A stretch of 64,000 nucleotides of DNA from contig NC_083605.1 of NCBI RefSeq assembly GCF_029168945.1, forward strand, positions 73,426,969 through 73,490,968, read 5' to 3'. Source of the stretch: Cannabis sativa (taxonomy: Eukaryota; Streptophyta; Magnoliopsida; Rosales; Cannabaceae). Within the stretch, counting starts at the first letter, position 1. Each line of letters starts with the position of its first letter. Under the pieces are notes generated by a model that was not told where the DNA came from, did not search any database, and saw only the letters and a list, made by a program, of their open reading frames with translations. Of this stretch, positions 58,565-64,000 are shown piece by piece. The position numbers were made by a program, and so were the translations under genes.

Positions 58565-58864
58565 TCGGAACTTGGTTCGGTTGTGGACTTTCTAAGGATA
58601 AGAACGACCTCTCTCTCTCTCTCTCTCTCTCTTAACGCCATCATCTACCACTCCCTACAAGAACCCATAATTTCCCTCACCGCCTCCATTCTTCTTCTCA
58701 AACCTAAACCACTTAAACACACCCCACTCTCTTTCTTCATTCAAAAAGCTTCAATCTTTCTCATTCCCAATTCAAAGAAGCTGTCTTTCTCTGGTTTAGT
58801 CAAGCTGGCGATCGAAAACCAAGACTCCACTGTTCGTGAAATCAAGCCCAAAAGCAGAAGAATC
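58565..58864 (+). promoter_or_regulatory. Probable 5' leader of the PLATZ gene with a CT tract
   Basis: Pyrimidine-rich sequence with (CT)n at about 58610-58632 before the start codon, typical of plant leaders. The transcription start is not determinable from sequence. A long frame through it (58583-58885) starts at a non-ATG codon and runs into intron 1, so it is not coding. Confidence 0.45.
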
Positions 58865-60202
58865 ATGGTATATATACATTTTTAGTTCTGGGGTTTTGTT
58901 AAAAGTTTGATCTTTTTGTTTGATTGTTGTGATGATTTTGGTATGTGGGGTTTTGTTTTTTTTTAGGGTGCTGGAGGTCCTGATGATGAGGACAACAGAT
59001 GGCCACCATGGTTGAAACCTCTGTTAAGAGAGAGTTTCTTTGTTCAATGCAAGTCACATGCTGATTCACACAAGAGTGAATGTAATATGTACTGTTTGGA
59101 TTGTATGAACGGAGCTCTCTGTTCTCTCTGTTTAGCTTACCACAAAGACCACCGTGCTATTCAGGTTTGGTTTCAAATTCAATCCCAATACTAATTTTTT
59201 TGATCAATTTTGAAATCTGTTGTTTTGCCTCAGAATATAAAAATGTCTTTGTTATTATTCATCTTTTCAAAAGTTTGATTGAACAATGCCCAGATGAATT
59301 GATCGGGCTCTGATTAAATTGCAATTGTGTTTGCTGTGTTATGATTGAACAGATAAGGAGGTCATCTTATCATGATGTGATAAGGGTTTCAGAGATTCAG
59401 AAAGTGTTGGATATCAGTGGTGTTCAGACCTACATTATCAACAGTGCTAGAGTAGTGTTCTTGAATGAGAGACCTCAGCCTAGGCCTGGAAAAGGAGTAA
59501 CTAATACCTGTGAAGTCTGTGAAAGAAGTCTCCTCGACTCTTTCAGATTCTGCTCCCTCGGTTGTAAGGTAATAATAATGCCTTATTTCTCCTTTCTTTC
59601 TGTTTGGTTTCCGAGAAAAATAAAATATTCTCAGATTTCTTTCTATCAAAATCAAACCAATCAGCTCAGACTAAATGTCGTCAATCTGTTTGGTTTAACC
59701 AAATTAGTTGACTTTTCCGTCGTATTGCGGCCACTAATTGCTGGTTACCAAAATGTGGGACTTTTATCTGAATCACTACACTTTTTCAATACCCATTTTC
59801 CTGCATTTTCCCGGGAACCAAACAAGTCCGAGTCTTTTCAATAAAAATCAAAACTTTTATTCTGGGTCAGCCTAAATTTAATAATTTTAGAGCTTTGTGT
59901 TCTAACAAATTTTGGTTCTTTTGTCTTTTTTTGACCAGATCGTTGGGACCTCAAAGAATTTCCAGAAGAAAAAGAAGCAGCAAATGACACTAATGGCGTC
60001 TGATTCTGAGGATTCATACAGCAGTAGCAGCCATGGTCAACGGTCAAAGGTTCATAATCACAATCATAATCATCATAACAAGGTTGTTCAGAGCTTCACG
60101 CCGTCAACACCGCCTCCAACTTCCGTTAATTACAGAACGGCCAAGCGAAGAAAGGGTATTCCCCACCGTGCCCCAATGGGAGGACTAATTATTGAATACT
60201 AG
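58865..60202 (+). CDS. PLATZ-family zinc-binding transcription factor, four exons
   Basis: Exons: 58865-58867 (ATG only), 58967-59164, 59353-59568, 59939-60202 (stop TAG). All introns are GT-AG (99, 188 and 370 bp) and in phase 0, giving 226 residues. Zinc site 1: C29-x2-H32-x11-C44-x2-C47-x5-C53-x2-C56-x3-H60-x2-H63. Zinc site 2: C120-x2-C123-x10-C134-x3-C138. These are the two conserved PLATZ sites. The block [12 protein letters not shown] opens exon 3, a family hallmark. Exon 4 has a basic K-K-K-K run (149-152), a Ser-rich segment, a His/Asn repeat and a terminal K-R-R-K before G-I-P-H-R-A-P, likely nuclear targeting. Family members are plant-specific nuclear proteins that bind A/T-rich DNA and generally repress transcription; some affect RNA polymerase III. 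No inactivating change is seen. This is the only convincing host gene in the window. Confidence 0.94.
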
Positions 60203-60790
60203 AAGTGTCCGTAATTTTTAGTTAATTGCACTATTGCCCCATATACGAACTTAGTTTTGCCATAATACCCCTTCTCCCCAATGCCCAGAGCTTTTCTCTA
60301 CGAAGGCCGGTATTGGATTGGAGACTCTACCCACTACTACTACTATTATTACTAGTAATGTATATAAGACGACGCCGTTTGGGAAAGTGCAATAGAAAAG
60401 TAAAGTTGGGAAAGGTAGGAAATAAAGACAAAATACCAAGGACTAAAAAGAAAAAAAAAATATAGCAAGTATTGAAAAAACTCCTTTAGAGTTTAGTGTC
60501 CTAGTTTTGGAGAAATAGAGTGATTATACATAAGTTTTGAGTTTTTAATATAAGAAAAAAAAAATGTAAATATTTTTGTTTATTCTCTTTATCTCTCTCT
60601 TTTCTTTTGGGGCCTTAATATTTTAGAGGGATTAGGATGAAAAAAAAATAATTAATGTACTCCTTGGAAATAGGGGAATGTCTATATATGGAAAAAAATG
60701 TAATAAAAAGATTTTTATAGTTTGTATATTTTGTTGTATGTATATACGTATAGTTATATTTTTTTTATAAATTTCCAATTATAGAAGCTT
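60203..60790 (+). other. Probable PLATZ 3' UTR and downstream flank
   Basis: AT-rich sequence after the stop. AATAAA-type signals occur, for example GTAATAAAAAG near 60700. The small frames 60226-60465 and 60251-60439 (minus) have no coding support. Confidence 0.4.
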
Positions 60791-60960
60791 TAGTGGCGGT
60801 GGGGCTCCGTTTTGCGGCGGGTCCCGCGGCGGCCGACTCGTGTGTAATGGGTGTGCACGTGGCGCATTGTGATTGGTTGTTGAAAAGGTTGGGGTTTTTC
60901 TCGGGTCGCGGAATCAAAAAAAGTAGGTCAGCCGCCCTCCTTACACGATTATTTTTATTT
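60790..60960. promoter_or_regulatory. CpG-rich patch with G-box downstream of PLATZ
   Basis: An abrupt GC- and CpG-rich block (TGCGGCGGGTCCCGCGGCGG) in otherwise AT-rich DNA, with a G-box core GCACGTGG near 60856 and an inverted CCAAT box (GATTGG) near 60870. An open frame (60793-61029) begins at a non-ATG codon and has no recognised domain. It could be a promoter of a non-coding transcript or a distal element of the PLATZ gene. Function is inferred from composition only. Confidence 0.3.
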
Positions 60961-61029
60961 TTTCTTTGCCTTAATAAAATTAGCGTGTCAGAAAATAAGA
61001 AAGTCGGTTTCTTTGCAAGTGGGTTTTAA

Positions 61030-62869
61030 TTTCATACCAATGTGGGTCCCAACTACATTGTTTTCCACACATTTACAGCCCTTGGATCAACCGATGACGA
61101 CGACGATGATGATGGTGTTTTCCTTTGTCCAAATTCGTTCATCTTTTTTTTTTTTTCTTAATGGCAAAGAAAATACCAATTAAATTCTTTGAAATATAAA
61201 AATGGAACATAATAAAGGAGAGAACAAATTTGTATCAAACTTCGTTTCACAAATACATATACATAAATGTTGTACATTAATAATTTTACAATAATATAAA
61301 AATAATTATTCTATTTTATACAAGTACACCATAAGATAATTAAGTGTATAAAGATAAAAATATATCGATACATTGTAAAATTTTTCTTTATTATATAAAA
61401 ATCATTTATTAGATATTTATAAAAATGCAAAACCTACGAATGCACCATAAAATTTCACTACAAGTGTCTTCTTAAACAAATTAGAATTTTCAAATAGTGT
61501 GAAAACATTTGAAGCTTATATGGATAAAGACTTAATAATTTAATTGTCATTGTCACATTATTTATTGAGGATAAATATAAATATATTTGTAGCATTTTAT
61601 AGAATTGTCTTACCAAAGTTATATTTAGCATTTTATTTTGAGTGTGTTTTTTTGTTTTTATATAAATGATAACATTAGACTAAAGGCAAATATTGTGATT
61701 GTTAAAATTTATTTCAATAAAATATATAATGTGATAATAATATAATGTAATATATTTGAAGTTGTGGAAAAGCCAAAAATGGCCGAATACCTAAATATGA
61801 AATGATAAAAAATTGTGAACCAAGCGTGCTACATGACTTGTCCCCTATGTTGAGAAATATATATTTAACTTAATATACTTTATTATATAATTAAAGATAA
61901 TATCTTTAAATACACGGGTAAATCTTTATAAATAGTAAAGTATACTATAATCATGTGCCATTAGGTTTAGTTGGTTCTGGCTCGGGTTTTAAAAGTTATT
62001 TTTAGATTTTCGAAGTTCCAAAAACACTTGTTTGGATTTCAGTTCTAAAAAATTCAATCGGTAAAAGTCAATTTTACTAGTTTTCTCATAAAAAAACTTC
62101 TTGAGAGATGTTAAAAAACTTAAAATTAGAAGCGAAATCCGAACCAAATCGAACCATAATCTAACTAATTCAAGACCAAGTTGAACAAGTACTTGTTATA
62201 TCGAAACCGATCAAGTTCTACAAAGTACTCATATTTTGATAAATAGAGTAAACTATATAATTACCAAATGTACTTCTAAACATGAAAATTTAATCAAATG
62301 GAAGTTGGAAAATAACCTAACACATTCTGAGTGTACAAAAAACACACGTGAAACTCAATTAAAACCTCATAATTATTGGGTTATTATAATTAGTGGTGAA
62401 CTTAAACATTAAATTTTGGGCTTGTATGTTGAGCACTCTAAGGACCTACATTTTTTCTTTTTTTAATTATTTCAAACAAAATGCTGGCAATTGAAATTGA
62501 CACCTGCATTTAGAAAATGCTATATTGACACCTAACTTTTGATTTTAATTTTTCTTTATACCAATTTGGGCAAACTAAAGTTGATTAAGTACATATTGAT
62601 TCTTTATTTTTCTTTCCCAAAATTGATGTGTAACATATAATAAGTGCCTTTAATTTTACTTTCCTATTCAAAATTTTTACGGTGCATGGACTAGAATCTA
62701 GCCTTTTTATTCTTTGATGACCTACCTTTTAGGTTTAGGTTTATTAGGTACACAAAATAATTATATTATATATATATATACATATATCTGTCATAAGGTA
62801 TGGAACCTCTTGTTTTACACGTGCCTTAACATATTATGTCCATGCCATTGCCATATATTATATATATAT

Positions 62870-62900
<31 letters not shown>

Positions 62901-63489
62901 TGAATTTCTCAACTGTGTTGCTTTCATATCTGTTCACGGTTTACATATTTACCGAATCTAATAACTTTTGACTAAGATTTTACCTTTTCATTTGTTTTTT
63001 ATGTTTTCGAGTGTACTACATGTGTTATACCCTCAATTATATTGCCAAGCGTTTTGGGTTAAAAATAGCCACTTATTTATTACAAATTATATATATCAGT
63101 TAAAATGTAAACATCAAAGTTACGATTCATGTGAATATATAGATTCATTTTGTGTGTTGGTGGCAATGTGAAGAGATTCATAATTATTGACAAAACATCA
63201 ACCAGTCAAAGTTTTATTTTATAGTTTTACTTATTACCATTCTATCCTTTAGTACTTCACTTAGTACTATTTCGATTTGTATACTAAAAACATCACACAT
63301 TAATCATGTGATATATAATTATGATCAATGATTTTTTTTTAAAAAAAAAAAAAATACATCAGACATTAAAAAATAATTAGAGAGGAAGAAGGTTAAAGTA
63401 AAATGAATCTAAGATTTAAAGTGATTCAAGCTTATAACTATTAGCCATAATTTAAGAGTCAATATTATATTACTAAACTAAATATAACA
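61030..63489. other. AT-rich intergenic DNA
   Basis: No gene recognised. A (GAC/GAT)n-like run at 61094-61111 and an (AT)n microsatellite at about 62853-62901 with one phase break. The frame 62968-63171 is unsupported. Confidence 0.5.
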
Positions 63490-63498
63490 TATAATAAG

Positions 63499-63914
63499 GG
63501 TAATTAGGATTTTTTTCCTCTCGAATTTTAACATGTACAAAATCATACCCCCTGAATTTTCTTGGCCGTTAAAAACTCCCCTTGAATTATTGAAATTGTT
63601 AGATTTAAGAACTTTTTGTTACATTTAAGAACTTTTGTCTAATTTTAGTAAAAAAATTCTAACATGGATTAAAGTTGAAGAGGCATGATTTAGTATATAT
63701 CAAAGTTTGAGGGGCATGATTTGGTAGATATCAAAATCTAGGGAGCATGGTTTAGTACATAAACAATTACTGAAACAGTAAAATTGAATGAAATTAGACT
63801 AAAGTCTTTAAATTTAACAATCTCAATAGTTCATGGGAAATTTTTAACGGCCAAAAAGTCTAGGGACATAATTTGGTACATGTCAAAATTCAGGGAAAAA
63901 AATACTAATTAGCC
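63499..63914. mobile_element. Foldback element, family C, copy 2
   Basis: 416 bp; left GGTAATTAGGATTTTTTTCC, right the complement of GGCTAATTAGTATTTTTTTC. Arms share ACATGTAC, TTGGCCGTTAAAAA and TAAATTTAAC-type words with copy 1 (22492-22886), but the unpaired middle (ACATAAACAATTACTGAAAC) is inverted relative to copy 1. An internal short duplication, ATTTAAGAACTTTT twice near 63602-63635, adds length. Flanks TATAATAAG and TATAATTAA match at 7 of 9 bases. Confidence 0.8.
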
Positions 63915-64000
63915 TATAATTAATATGGGCATAGACAAAAAAATTTCTCTGTTTTAAAGGATTACTCTTATTATAATATTTATATGTGATTTTAAATTAT

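Noticed and set aside
60793..61029. Open frame in the CpG-rich patch
   Set aside because: It starts at a non-ATG codon, has no domain, and its length is expected for GC-rich DNA poor in stops.

Overview
The window is plant nuclear DNA, very probably from a eudicot. It is strongly AT-rich, holds one intron-containing host gene, and is otherwise mostly transposable elements typical of higher plants: an L1-type LINE, Copia and Gypsy LTR elements, a Cassandra-type TRIM, and small CACTA, hAT, Tourist and foldback elements. No rRNA, tRNA, CRISPR or bacterial-type operon was recognised. The species cannot be fixed from sequence alone.

Left end (1-7.2 kb). A Copia element lies on the minus strand, with an open gag-pol start and a 213-bp LTR, and runs off the left edge. 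Next to it is a complete LINE with overlapping ORF1 and ORF2, a poly(A) tail and a perfect 16-bp target duplication. Both look young.

Middle-left (7.2-41 kb). This is AT-rich intergenic DNA with inverted-repeat elements at 7.8, 10.4, 13.4, 22.5, 24.7 and 25.5 kb, a mini-CACTA (12.7 kb), decayed LINE pieces (14.2, 20.5, 26.1 kb) and decayed Copia pieces (16.4-18.5 and 20.2 kb). There are two solo Gypsy-type LTRs in opposite orientation (29.5-31.8 and 37.4-40.0 kb), each flanked by a 5-bp duplication, and a GC-rich hAT-like element (32.7-33.4 kb). A promoter-like patch without a visible gene sits at 15.0-15.4 kb.

Middle-right (41-57 kb). A truncated Cassandra-type element carrying a 5S-rRNA-like segment is followed by a recent non-autonomous Sirevirus-like Copia element (42.2-48.7 kb, duplication GTTTG). 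Its gag is fused in frame to the RNase H end of pol. Its LTRs are 285 bp longer than those of a nearby solo relative (49.0-50.1 kb, duplication ATGAA), and the extra piece ends at an internal polypurine tract, which suggests a change in plus-strand priming site. A mini-CACTA, a second GC-rich hAT-like element, foldback elements and a solo Copia LTR (54.7-56.6 kb) follow.

Right end (57-64 kb). The host gene is a four-exon PLATZ zinc-binding transcription factor on the plus strand (start codon 58865, stop 60202, 226 aa), with a CT-rich leader and a start codon separated from the rest of the CDS by intron 1. A short CpG-rich patch lies about 0.6 kb downstream of its stop. A second copy of the 22.5-kb foldback family closes the window.
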